Source: Bacteroidales bacterium (GTDB lineage Bacteria > Bacteroidota > Bacteroidia > Bacteroidales > UBA932). From it: a stretch of DNA of 64,000 nt. Every line of letters begins with the position of its first letter. Within the stretch, counting starts at the first letter, position 1. A program made the position numbers and the translations under genes. The DNA lies in assembly GCA_017415715.1 (NCBI GenBank), contig JAFQFD010000003.1:1-64000 (forward strand). The letters are read 5' to 3'. The notes beneath the pieces are model-generated. The model saw nothing but the letters and a program-made list of their open reading frames with translations. It did not search any database and had not been told where the DNA came from. This document shows positions 46,071 through 53,415 of this stretch, one piece after another.

Positions 46071-46922
46071 ATGAAAGCGAAGTATATTCTGATCTCATTG
46101 GCGCTGCTGATCTCAGCGTCGGTGTCTGCCCAGGATCGTGACTTCAGAGTCACAGGAGGTGACGGCTACCGCTACGAAGGCGAGTGGCCGCAAGGCAACG
46201 GAATCCTTTATTCGTATGAACAGGGACTTGTGCTTGGTACTTTCCGCAAGGGAAAGCCTCACGGAAAGTGCGTATGTTACAAGCCTAACGGCGAGGTATA
46301 TTGGGGCCATTTCAAGAAAGGAAAGGCGACCGGAAAGGGCCGCATATACAGAGACAATGGCATCGTGGTGACCGGTGACTATAAGAACGGGCGCTACCAC
46401 GGCACCGACACTCTCTACAGGTCTAATGGCACCATGCATATCGGAAAATACCGCAGAGGCAAGCTGGTGACCACCGTCGCAGATTCAAGAAATCATGGTG
46501 TTCAGCTGCGTGGTCAGAAGCCAAGATATCCGCGGGTGGACTTCCGCTACAAGCAGGAGGTTTTCCTCAACGAGCTGGAAAACACCTGGGAAGAGCGCAA
46601 CCTTATGCTCGTCAGGAAAGCGGGCCTGATCGCTCCGAGATTCCAGGGCGGTGACATCGAGGACTTTGCACTATGGGTAAACTCTCAGGTGGCTTATCCT
46701 GTGGCCGACAGGTCTGGCCGAGAGTCCAGGACTGTCATTGTGGAGTTCATAGTCCTCAAGGACGGTACGGTGTCTGATGCTCACGCAATCTTCGGCTCCG
46801 ATCCGGTCCTCAACGAGGCGGCAGTCAAAGCAGTGGAGAAATCACCGAAATGGACTCCGGGCGAGCAGAACGGAGAAAAGAAAAACGTCCGTCTGACCGT
46901 TCCGGTAGTGTTTGCCCTTTAA
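46071..46922 (+). CDS. secreted MORN-repeat protein with TonB C-terminal domain (paralog 1)
   Basis: 283 aa. A signal peptide ends at about residue 20 (ASVSAQ). Residues 28-150 hold four to five MORN-like repeats (YRYEGEWPQGNG, VYWGHFKKGKATGKGRIY, VVTGDYKNGRYHGTDTLY). The C-terminal 90 residues are a TonB C-terminal domain (VIVEFIVLKDGTVSDAHAI, AVEKSPKWTPGEQNG). It lacks the inner-membrane anchor and Pro-rich linker of true TonB. So a role in energy transduction is unlikely without a partner; a periplasmic or surface function is inferred. Confidence 0.8.
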   Translation: MKAKYILISLALLISASVSAQDRDFRVTGGDGYRYEGEWPQGNGILYSYEQGLVLGTFRKGKPHGKCVCYKPNGEVYWGHFKKGKATGKGRIYRDNGIVVTGDYKNGRYHGTDTLYRSNGTMHIGKYRRGKLVTTVADSRNHGVQLRGQKPRYPRVDFRYKQEVFLNELENTWEERNLMLVRKAGLIAPRFQGGDIEDFALWVNSQVAYPVADRSGRESRTVIVEFIVLKDGTVSDAHAIFGSDPVLNEAAVKAVEKSPKWTPGEQNGEKKNVRLTVPVVFAL

Positions 46923-46932
46923 TTCAGATGAT

Positions 46933-47784
46933 ATGAAACGGACATTGACAATTATTCTTCTATCCCTTTCATGCGTCCTGTCAGCGCAGGAGGTGCGCGA
47001 TACTGTCGTCATAGGTGACGGCTGGCGCTACGAAGGCCAGTGGCCTGAAGGCCGGGGAGCGCGCTATTCTGAGAAGTACATCACGGTAGGCACGTTCAGC
47101 GAAGGCAAGGCATTTGGTTACGGACATCAGTACACCCGCGCCGGAGATGTATATCAAGGTGAGTTTCTTGATGGCAAGAGGCATGGCTACGGAAAGATGT
47201 TCTATCATGACGGGAACAAGTCTGCGGGCATGTGGCTGTGGGGTGACAAGGACGGGCCTGACACCTTGTGGATTCATAAAGGGCCTGTGAAGATCAGGAC
47301 GAGAAAGGAGGGTGAGATTGACAGGGACGCTCCTCGTACAGAGTATGACAGGGTTCCTAAGAAGCTCAGAGGGTTCATCCCGGTCATGGAAGATATTGTG
47401 CTGACTGCGGATCAGGTCGCGTGCTGGGAGAAGATGCAGGCTGACTTTGAATATCTGTGCCGCAATGACCATAAGGCTTCATTTGGAGGAGAAGGTACCA
47501 AGGCTTTTTCATTATGGGTCAATCAGCGTCTGGTATATCCGCCGCAGGATAAGTATGATGGTGTTGAAGGCAGAGTGCTGATGAAATTCACTATCGACAA
47601 GGAAGGCAATCTGGGTGATGTGGAGGTTCTGGAAACCACCACTCACGCCATGGCCGCAGAAGCGGTCCGTGTCGTACTGCAGTCTCCAAAATGGACTCCT
47701 GCGGTCCAGTATGGAGAAAAGGTCAACATGACATTTACTTTTCCTGTATATTTCATGCTGAAAAGTCCTTCAAGGAAATTATAG
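46933..47784 (+). CDS. secreted MORN-repeat protein with TonB C-terminal domain (paralog 2)
   Basis: Same length (283 aa) and same layout as its upstream neighbour, a tandem duplicate that has diverged. I use ATG 46933, which gives the signal peptide MKRTLTIILLSLSCVLSAQ; an upstream in-frame start at 46912 would overlap the previous gene and weaken it. MORN motifs: YEGQWPEGRGARY, VYQGEFLDGKRHGYGK. TonB C-terminal motifs: LMKFTIDKEGNLGDVEVLE, LQSPKWTPAVQYG. It begins 10 bases after paralog 1, so they share an operon. Confidence 0.8.
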   Translation: MKRTLTIILLSLSCVLSAQEVRDTVVIGDGWRYEGQWPEGRGARYSEKYITVGTFSEGKAFGYGHQYTRAGDVYQGEFLDGKRHGYGKMFYHDGNKSAGMWLWGDKDGPDTLWIHKGPVKIRTRKEGEIDRDAPRTEYDRVPKKLRGFIPVMEDIVLTADQVACWEKMQADFEYLCRNDHKASFGGEGTKAFSLWVNQRLVYPPQDKYDGVEGRVLMKFTIDKEGNLGDVEVLETTTHAMAAEAVRVVLQSPKWTPAVQYGEKVNMTFTFPVYFMLKSPSRKL

Positions 47785-47801
47785 ACCTGCCTATATTCTA
47801 A

Positions 47802-47864
47802 AAAACTGCTATCTTTGCAAGTCAGGGCCGCCTCAGGTCCGTACTTTGTGAAGATAGCAGTTTT
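47802..47864. promoter_or_regulatory. sufB promoter -7 box inside a 14-bp inverted repeat
   Basis: TATCTTTGC (47810-47818) is a perfect TAnnTTTGY -7 box for sufB. It overlaps the left arm of a perfect 14-bp inverted repeat, AAAACTGCTATCTT (47802-47815) and AAGATAGCAGTTTT (47851-47864). The right arm would lie in the leader. This could be an operator for an iron-sulfur or redox regulator, or the end of the upstream transcript. Confidence 0.5.
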
Positions 47865-47866
47865 AC

Positions 47867-47893
47867 TGTCATCCCGAGCGTAGTCGAGGGAAC
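47867..47893 (+). repeat. short interspersed repeat, TGTCATCCCGAG type
   Basis: TGTCATCCCGAGCG followed by TAGTCGAGGGAAC. It belongs to a widespread class of REP-like repeats with a TGTCATyyCGA...GTCG..GGA pattern. It sits 12 bases before the sufB start. A diverged copy in the opposite orientation lies at 51925-51950, after sufD. Confidence 0.5.
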
Positions 47894-47905
47894 TATACGA
47901 AGAAT

Positions 47906-49345
47906 ATGAGTAAAGACAAAGAAATATTAGAAGGCATTGCAGACAAGGAATACGAGCACGGCTTCGTGACCAATGTGGAGCAGGAGTTCATTCCCAAGGG
48001 TCTCAATGAAGATATAATACGCCTGATTTCGGCAAAGAAGGACGAACCGGAGTGGATGCTCGAGTTCCGTCTCGAGGCATTCCGCCGCTGGCAGAAGATG
48101 CCTCTGCCGACATGGGCGCATCTGGACATTCCTGAGATAGACTTCCAGGATATCATTTACTATGCGGCTCCGAAGAGGGACGAAGACCGTCCGAAGGAGA
48201 TCGATCCTGAGCTGGAGAAGACTTTCGACAAGCTCGGAATTCCGCTCCACGAGAGGGCGGCTCTCGCCGGCGTTGCAGTCGACGCAGTGTTTGACTCAGT
48301 GTCGGTGACGACCACTTTCCGTGCGGCTCTCGCTGAGAAGGGCATCATCTTCTGTTCGTTCTCGGAGGCGGTCCGCGAGCATCCGGACCTTGTCCGCAAA
48401 TACCTCGCTTCAGTGGTGCCTGTCGGCGACAATTTCTATGCGGCGTTGAATTCTGCAGTGTTCAGCGACGGTTCTTTCGTATATATTCCTAAGGGCGTGC
48501 GCTGTCCTATGGAACTTTCGAGCTACTTCCGCATCAATGCGGCCGGCACAGGCCAGTTCGAGAGGACTTTGATCGTCGCGGATGAGGGCTCGTATGTGAG
48601 CTATATGGAAGGATGCACGGCGCCTATGCGTGACGAGAACCAGCTTCATGCAGCTGTGGTTGAGATCATCGTGGAGAAGGATGCGGAGGTCAAGTATTCG
48701 ACAGTACAGAACTGGTATCCCGGTGACAAGGAGGGACGCGGAGGCATCTATAACTTTGTGACCAAGAGGGGCATATGCAAGGGCTCGGGAAGCCATCTGT
48801 CATGGACTCAGGTGGAGACCGGCTCTGCGATCACATGGAAATATCCGTCGACCATCCTCAAGGGAGACAATTCGTCGTCGGAGTTCTATTCTGTTGCTGT
48901 GACAAACAACTTCCAGCAGGCAGACACCGGAACGAAGATGATACATATAGGCAGGAATACCCGAAGCAGGATTATCAGCAAGGGTATTTCGGCAGGTCGG
49001 AGCCAGAACAGCTACCGCGGTCTGGTGAAGATGCTGCCGGGAGCTGACAACGCCCGCAACTATTCGCAGTGCGACAGTCTGCTGATAGGTGACAGGTGCG
49101 GAGCGCATACGTTCCCATATATTGAGAATGCAAACAAGACGGCTGTGGTGGAGCATGAGGCGACGACTTCGAAGATCAGTGAGGACCAGCTGTTCTACTG
49201 CAACCAGAGGGGCATTGGCCCGGAGGAGGCTGTGGGGCTTATTGTCAACGGATATGCACGAGAGGTGCTGGCGAAGCTGCCGATGGAGTTTGCGGTGGAG
49301 GCGCAGAAGCTTCTGCAGGTGAGCCTGGAGGGCTCTGTCGGGTAA
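47906..49345 (+). CDS. sufB: Fe-S cluster assembly scaffold SufB
   Basis: 479 aa, the usual length. SufB forms the scaffold complex with SufC and SufD where [Fe-S] clusters are built. Conserved blocks are present: [87 protein letters not shown], and [20 protein letters not shown] with the late His/Glu pair [19 protein letters not shown]. It has its own promoter. Its partners sufC and sufD follow after an inserted pnuC and repeats. Confidence 0.97.
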   Translation: MSKDKEILEGIADKEYEHGFVTNVEQEFIPKGLNEDIIRLISAKKDEPEWMLEFRLEAFRRWQKMPLPTWAHLDIPEIDFQDIIYYAAPKRDEDRPKEIDPELEKTFDKLGIPLHERAALAGVAVDAVFDSVSVTTTFRAALAEKGIIFCSFSEAVREHPDLVRKYLASVVPVGDNFYAALNSAVFSDGSFVYIPKGVRCPMELSSYFRINAAGTGQFERTLIVADEGSYVSYMEGCTAPMRDENQLHAAVVEIIVEKDAEVKYSTVQNWYPGDKEGRGGIYNFVTKRGICKGSGSHLSWTQVETGSAITWKYPSTILKGDNSSSEFYSVAVTNNFQQADTGTKMIHIGRNTRSRIISKGISAGRSQNSYRGLVKMLPGADNARNYSQCDSLLIGDRCGAHTFPYIENANKTAVVEHEATTSKISEDQLFYCNQRGIGPEEAVGLIVNGYAREVLAKLPMEFAVEAQKLLQVSLEGSVG

Positions 49346-49363
49346 TAAAGAATATCTTTGTGT

Positions 49364-49440
49364 TCCAGTGACCCCCGACCCGCACCTGCGGTGCTCACTC
49401 ACCCCCTAGCCGGGGGTGGCACGTCACTTCCACACAAAGA
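49364..49440 (+). repeat. hairpin-rich repeat copy A (related element lies inside sufD)
   Basis: Starts TGACCCCCGACCCGCACC at 49369 and runs through two small hairpins: GCACC/GGTGC and ACCCCC/GGGGGT. It then reads GGTGGCACGTCACTTCC. About 75% of positions match the segment at 51243-51320, which is inside the sufD reading frame. Confidence 0.75.
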
Positions 49441-49464
49441 CATTCTTATGGAAAGCAGCGGCCA
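49414..49464 (+). repeat. 51-bp direct repeat, copy 1
   Basis: GGGTGGCACGTCACTTCCAC to GCAGCGGCCA, identical in 50 of 51 positions to 49537-49587. The start-to-start distance is 123 bases. It overlaps the end of repeat copy A. Confidence 0.85.
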
Positions 49465-49536
49465 GAGGGGTAGCACGGTCCCCACACCCTACATCGCTGA
49501 CAGGAACGAACCGACAGAGTGGTGTGGATGGAACGC

Positions 49537-49587
49537 GGGTGGCACGTCACTTCCACACAAAGACATTCTTCTGGAAAGCAGCGGCCA
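49537..49587 (+). repeat. 51-bp direct repeat, copy 2
   Basis: Second copy of the 51-bp repeat. It differs from copy 1 by one base (A to C in ATTCTTaTGG). The 72 bases between the copies contain a CCCCACACC / GGTGTGG inverted repeat. The whole 49346-49646 gap holds repeats and no convincing gene. Confidence 0.85.
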
Positions 49588-49646
49588 CGGTTTTTGATTC
49601 GCAGTTATGTCGAGCGGCGTCGGGACATCTGTAAAATTGAAAGAAA

Positions 49647-50300
49647 ATGGAGTTTTGGAATATAATGCTTTTTGAGATGGGCGGGAGGCCTGTGCTGCTG
49701 ATAGATCTGCTGTCGGCGGTGTTCGGGCTGACTACGGTCTTTCTTGCGGGCAGGAACAGCAAGTATAATTTCTATGTGGGGTATGTATACACTGCATTGC
49801 TGTTCTTCATGTTCTGGCAGAAGAACCTGTATGCAAACCTGATCCTTCAGCCGATCTCGCTGGGCATAAACATATTGGGACAGTATCGCTGGAGCCACCC
49901 GAAGAAGAGCGAGGAGAGCTCGCAGAAGGAGGGAGAGCTGAAGGTGTCCATGCTGAACTGGCCTCAGAGGGGACTGATAGTGGCGCTGGTGCTGGTGCTT
50001 GCGCTTGCATGGGGCAAGCTCATGAGCATGATGGGAACGAAGTGGTTCGTGGGATACTTCCCTGCCAACCCGCTTCCATATCTGGATTGCTGCGTGACGG
50101 TGCTGATACTTACAGCCCAGACCCTCTCGGCACTGAAGAAATGGGACTGCTGGATAGCATGGCTCCTGGTGAACATAGCCAACCTGACTCTATACCTGAA
50201 GGCCGGCCTGGTCTTCATGCCGATAGTCAGCTGCCTGTACCTGATCAACGGCATATGGTCTTTGTTCACATGGTATAGACTTTACAGGAAAGATGCATAG
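49647..50300 (+). CDS. pnuC: nicotinamide riboside transporter PnuC family
   Basis: 217 aa inner membrane protein with about seven helices, family-typical length. PnuC takes up nicotinamide riboside or related vitamins for NAD synthesis by facilitated diffusion. Typical elements are the VYTALLFFMFWQKNLYANLI segment, ILGQYRW and KWDCWIAWLLVNIANLTLYL, close to the substrate-binding W and N residues of the family. Its position between sufB and sufC is unusual and it is bounded by repeats on both sides. No NrdR-like or NAD riboswitch was recognised. Confidence 0.88.
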   Translation: MEFWNIMLFEMGGRPVLLIDLLSAVFGLTTVFLAGRNSKYNFYVGYVYTALLFFMFWQKNLYANLILQPISLGINILGQYRWSHPKKSEESSQKEGELKVSMLNWPQRGLIVALVLVLALAWGKLMSMMGTKWFVGYFPANPLPYLDCCVTVLILTAQTLSALKKWDCWIAWLLVNIANLTLYLKAGLVFMPIVSCLYLINGIWSLFTWYRLYRKDA

Positions 50301-50304
50301 TCTC

Positions 50305-50340
50305 GTTTGTCCACGGAAATACCCGTTTGGGTGGACAAAC
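50305..50340. repeat. TCCAC/GTGGA hairpin 3
   Basis: Perfect 10-bp arms GTTTGTCCAC (50305-50314) and GTGGACAAAC (50331-50340) just after the pnuC stop. Same end motif as the hairpins at 6035, 6086 and 50361. Confidence 0.7.
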
Positions 50341-50360
50341 GCAGAAAAAACGATGGGTTA

Positions 50361-50386
50361 TCCACCAAAACATGGGTTTTTGTGGA
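50361..50386. repeat. TCCAC/GTGGA hairpin 4
   Basis: TCCACcAAAA / TTTTtGTGGA with a CATGGG loop, 20 bases after hairpin 3 and 33 bases before sufC. Confidence 0.65.
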
Positions 50387-50419
50387 CAGAAATATGAATA
50401 GAAGAGTTTTTATAGAAAT

Positions 50420-51166
50420 ATGAACGATATATTATTGAAGATTGAGGGCCTGAGGGCTTCTGTTGAGGATAAGGAGATCCTTAAGGGTGTTGACCTTGTC
50501 ATCCGCAAGGGTGAGATTCATGCGGTTATGGGCCCGAACGGCGCCGGCAAGAGTACGCTTTCTGCAGTGCTTGCAGGCAAGCCGCAGTTCACCGTGACTG
50601 CCGGAACCATAGAGTTCCTCGGACAGGACCTTCTGGCCATGTCTCCGGAGGAACGTGCATGGGCAGGCATATTCCTGTCTTTCCAGTATCCTGTGGAGAT
50701 TCCGGGAGTGACGATCACAAACTTCATGAAGACTGCAGTGAATGCTCATCGCGCCGGCAAGGGTCTCGAGCCTCTCAAGGCGGGAGACTTCCTGAAGCTG
50801 ATGCGTGAGAAGATGGCGTTCGTGCAGATGAAGCCGGAGTTTGCCAAGCGTGAGGTGAATGTGGGATTCTCGGGTGGTGAGAAGAAGCGTAACGAGATTT
50901 TCCAGATGGCCATGCTGGATCCGACATTGGCTATCCTTGATGAGACTGACAGCGGACTAGACGTGGATGCGCTCCGCATCGTTGCAAATGGTGTGAATGC
51001 CCTTCATACTCCGGAGAAGGCGGCGATTGTGATCACTCACTATCAGAGGCTTCTGGACTATATCGTGCCTGATGTGGTGCATGTGCTCAAGGATGGCAAG
51101 ATTGTGAAGACTGCCGGCAAGGAGCTGGTGGCAGAGATTGAGGAGAAAGGATACGATAATCTGTAG
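50420..51166 (+). CDS. sufC: Fe-S cluster assembly ATPase SufC
   Basis: 248 aa ABC-type ATPase that drives the SufBCD scaffold. Walker A is [11 protein letters not shown] (about 37-47), followed by the Q-loop ([10 protein letters not shown]), the ABC signature [13 protein letters not shown], Walker [13 protein letters not shown] and the switch His in ITHYQRLL. sufD starts 3 bases after its stop. Confidence 0.97.
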   Translation: MNDILLKIEGLRASVEDKEILKGVDLVIRKGEIHAVMGPNGAGKSTLSAVLAGKPQFTVTAGTIEFLGQDLLAMSPEERAWAGIFLSFQYPVEIPGVTITNFMKTAVNAHRAGKGLEPLKAGDFLKLMREKMAFVQMKPEFAKREVNVGFSGGEKKRNEIFQMAMLDPTLAILDETDSGLDVDALRIVANGVNALHTPEKAAIVITHYQRLLDYIVPDVVHVLKDGKIVKTAGKELVAEIEEKGYDNL

Positions 51167-51169
51167 GGT

Positions 51170-51925
51170 ATGGGAGAGATGCATATAACAAGAGGTGATA
51201 AGGTGCATAGAGTATATGTGCTGGATGGTCATAGGACTTGTTGCTCCGATGACCCCCGACTCGCACCGAAGGTGCTTAGTCACCTCCTGGCCGGGGGTGG
51301 CATGTCATCTCCGCAATCAAGTCACTATGACCAAGAACTACCGCAGCAGATTGTTGTGGAGGGAGACGCTAGGGTGGATGTTGTTGTGCTGGTTTTTCCC
51401 GGGGTTTCTGCTGATGTGAAGCTGGATGTGCATCTGGTCGGTGAGGGTGCCGAGGCTAATGTCTATGGCGCTTATGTCTGTGGTGGTGAGGAGAAGGTTA
51501 AGATAGCTGTGGACATGTACCATGATGAGCCTCACTGCAATTCGCGACAGCTTTTCAAGGGCATTGCAGGCGGTGTCTCGAGGGTGGATTTCTATGGCAA
51601 GATCATAGTTGCGCAGGATGCGCAGAGGACTGAGGCATATCAGGAGAACCACAATATCCTGCTTACAGACGGTGCCAAGGTGGACACGAAACCGCAGCTT
51701 GAGATATATGCAGATGACGTGAAGTGCTCGCATGGAGCGACTATCGGACGTCTCAATGAGGAGGAACAGTTCTATATGCGCTCACGCGGAATCAGCCTGG
51801 AAGACGCAAAGGTCCTCCAGATGATCTCATTCATAGCGCCTGTGCTGGAAAACATTCAGGAAGAGCCTGAACGCGAACAACTTGCAGTGCGTTTTGAGGA
51901 AGCAATCAGAAAGCTTGTGAAGTAG
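51170..51925 (+). CDS. sufD: short SufD-like Fe-S assembly protein with an embedded repeat
   Basis: 251 aa against about 430-450 for classical SufD. It keeps the C-terminal half of the beta-helix core and the helical end (LFKGIAGGVSRVDFYGKIIV, QKTEAYQENHNILLTDGAKV-like block, EIYADDVKCSHGATIGRLNE, FYMRSRGISLEDAK). The N-terminal helical domain is absent. Residues about 25-50 are encoded by a copy of the repeat seen at 49364-49440, inserted in frame between DGH and the QIVVEGDARVD strand. The core residues look intact, so the protein may still work. No sufS or sufE follows; ispE does. Confidence 0.88.
   Translation: MGEMHITRGDKVHRVYVLDGHRTCCSDDPRLAPKVLSHLLAGGGMSSPQSSHYDQELPQQIVVEGDARVDVVVLVFPGVSADVKLDVHLVGEGAEANVYGAYVCGGEEKVKIAVDMYHDEPHCNSRQLFKGIAGGVSRVDFYGKIIVAQDAQRTEAYQENHNILLTDGAKVDTKPQLEIYADDVKCSHGATIGRLNEEEQFYMRSRGISLEDAKVLQMISFIAPVLENIQEEPEREQLAVRFEEAIRKLVK
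51243..51320 (+). repeat. repeat copy B, embedded in sufD coding sequence
   Basis: TGACCCCCGACTCGCACC (from 51250), the GCACC/GGTGC hairpin and CCGGGGGTGGCATGTCA match the intergenic copy A at 49364. The reading frame is open through it, and its peptide (DPR.AP.VL.H.LAGGG) equals the one read from copy A in the same frame. Confidence 0.8.
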
Positions 51926-51950
51926 ATCTTCCGACAAGTTCGAAATGACA
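51925..51950 (-). repeat. short interspersed repeat, reverse copy after sufD
   Basis: Read on the minus strand it is TGTCATTTCGAAC followed by TTGTCGGAAGATC, a diverged copy of the repeat at 47867. It starts at the sufD stop codon and ends 5 bases before ispE. Confidence 0.4.
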
Positions 51951-51955
51951 ATCAT

Positions 51956-52867
51956 ATGATAACCAATCCGAATGTCAAGATAAATCTTGGACTGAATGTC
52001 CTGCGCAAGAGGGAGGACGGATTTCACGACCTCGAGACCCTTTTTGTGCCTTATTTCGGCATATGTGATACGTTGGAAATCGTTGTCGGAGACGATTACA
52101 GCCGCACTTCTGCCGCACTCTTCAGCAAATATGGATCGTCAGTGCCTGCAAGTCAGGGAAGCGTGAAGCCTGAGGGTGTTTTCGGTGTAGAGACTGAAGA
52201 GTCGTCAGCACCGAAGCTGGTCCAGGGAATATCTGAGGACGGAAAGCTGATGATCACCATAGCACGTGAGGAAGGAGTGGACTGGGACCCTCTCAAGGAT
52301 CTCACAACCAAGGCGTATAATATCCTTGCAGCAGATTTCAAGCTTCCTCCGGTGAAGATTTTCCTGGAGAAGACATCGCCGGTCGGCGCAGGCCTCGGCG
52401 GAGGCTCGGCCGATGCCGCCTTTGCACTGAAGATGCTTAATAAACTATGCACTCTCGGACTCACGGAACAGCAGCTCGCCGACTATGCCTCGCGCCTCGG
52501 AAGCGATTGTGCATTCTTCGTATATAACCGTCCCATGATAGGCGAGGGAAGGGGCGAAATCCTCTCCGAATATCATGTGGATCTTGAGAAATATGACATC
52601 CAGGTGATAACTCCTGCAGGCATAGCCGTGTCAACAAAAGATGCCTACAGCGGCATCAGGCCGCATCTTCCTGAGATCTCGTTGAGGGAGGCTCTGGCAA
52701 AGCCTGTGGAGCAGTGGGACGGAGTCCTGGTGAACGATTTCGAGGAAACCGTGTTCGTGAAATATCCGGAGCTTGCAGCTATCAAGCGTTCGCTTTATGA
52801 CAGCGGAGCGGTCTATGCAAGCATGTCCGGATCCGGATCTGCACTCTTTGCCATTTACTGCAAATAA
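51956..52867 (+). CDS. ispE: 4-diphosphocytidyl-2-C-methyl-D-erythritol kinase
   Basis: 303 aa GHMP kinase of the non-mevalonate isoprenoid pathway. Motifs: NVKINLGLNVLRKREDGFHDLETL at the N-terminus, the ATP-binding loop VGAGLGGGSADAAFAL, GSDCAFFV and the late SMSGSGSALFAI. It is about 25-30 residues longer than typical. The extra length lies in a Ser-rich stretch around residues 48-85, between the first strands and the ATP loop. Start at ATG 51956, directly after a short repeat. Confidence 0.95.
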   Translation: MITNPNVKINLGLNVLRKREDGFHDLETLFVPYFGICDTLEIVVGDDYSRTSAALFSKYGSSVPASQGSVKPEGVFGVETEESSAPKLVQGISEDGKLMITIAREEGVDWDPLKDLTTKAYNILAADFKLPPVKIFLEKTSPVGAGLGGGSADAAFALKMLNKLCTLGLTEQQLADYASRLGSDCAFFVYNRPMIGEGRGEILSEYHVDLEKYDIQVITPAGIAVSTKDAYSGIRPHLPEISLREALAKPVEQWDGVLVNDFEETVFVKYPELAAIKRSLYDSGAVYASMSGSGSALFAIYCK

Positions 52868-53176
52868 CTATAGGGCAGCGGAAAACTTCTGTATACTTTT
52901 CAACTTCTCCATAAAACCGGGCTTCTGCTCGGTTTTCCATTTATCATACCTGGCCTGCATCCGCAGCAGCAGGTCTGCCGGAATCCCTATGGCCGCTTCC
53001 GTCAGCATGGCAAACTCCGTATTCACGGGACGTTTGCCTTTCAGAATCTGATTGACCAGCGAAGCGGAAACGCCGATCCTTTCAGCAAAATCCTTCTGCC
53101 GGATCTGCAGATATTCGATTTCATCCATGATGACCTCACCGGGATGAGTCATGTATGCCCCTTCTATATCTACCAT
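52868..53176 (-). CDS. HigA-family HTH regulator or orphan antitoxin
   Basis: 102 aa. The N-terminal THPGEVIMDEIEYL is the HigA start motif and the HTH (about 28-60, QKDFAERIGVSASLVNQIL) is of the XRE type with GKRPVNTEFAMLTEAA. HigA antitoxins normally follow a higB toxin gene. None is present upstream (53177-53415), so it is an orphan antitoxin or a transcription regulator. Its stop codon lies directly against that of ispE. Confidence 0.85.
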   Translation of the reverse strand: MVDIEGAYMTHPGEVIMDEIEYLQIRQKDFAERIGVSASLVNQILKGKRPVNTEFAMLTEAAIGIPADLLLRMQARYDKWKTEQKPGFMEKLKSIQKFSAAL

Positions 53177-53415
53177 ATTGTTTCATTTATAGTGGTCAGA
53201 CAAATATCTGCTAATTTATGATATTGTTGATTATCAGTGAGATAAATGTGGTGAAATGCATTTGGAAATTTACGAATCTTATAATCTTTTCTTTTTCTTA
53301 TGATTTTTTCTTTTTTTTAGAATGAAAGAAAAAGAAAAGTGTGGCGAAATGCATTTATTTGTGATGGACGGGTATTGCGATATGCCTTCTTCTATGTTCC
53401 TTTGCGTGAAAAAAG
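53177..53415. other. divergent gap with direct and inverted repeats
   Basis: No gene. TGTGGTGAAATGCATTT at 53247-53263 is repeated with one change at 53340-53356. Between them are perfect 14-bp arms, CTTTTCTTTTTCTT (53286-53299) and AAGAAAAAGAAAAG (53326-53339). The right arm touches the second direct repeat. It may be an operator region for the HigA-like regulator or a small non-autonomous element. Confidence 0.5.

Noticed and set aside
49364-49587. possible CRISPR array
   Set aside because: Only two full copies of the 51-bp unit, a long spacer with its own inverted repeat, and no cas genes in the window.
49358-49597. 79-codon open frame over the repeats between sufB and pnuC
   Set aside because: Its text is the repeat peptide twice over (LAGGGTSLPHKDI and again GGTSLPHKDI). 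It has no ribosome binding site, and the open frame is explained by the repeat itself.
50358-50365. TTATCCAC as a DnaA box / replication origin
   Set aside because: The ninth base does not match the DnaA consensus. It is part of a hairpin arm shared with other gaps, and no dnaA or further boxes are nearby.
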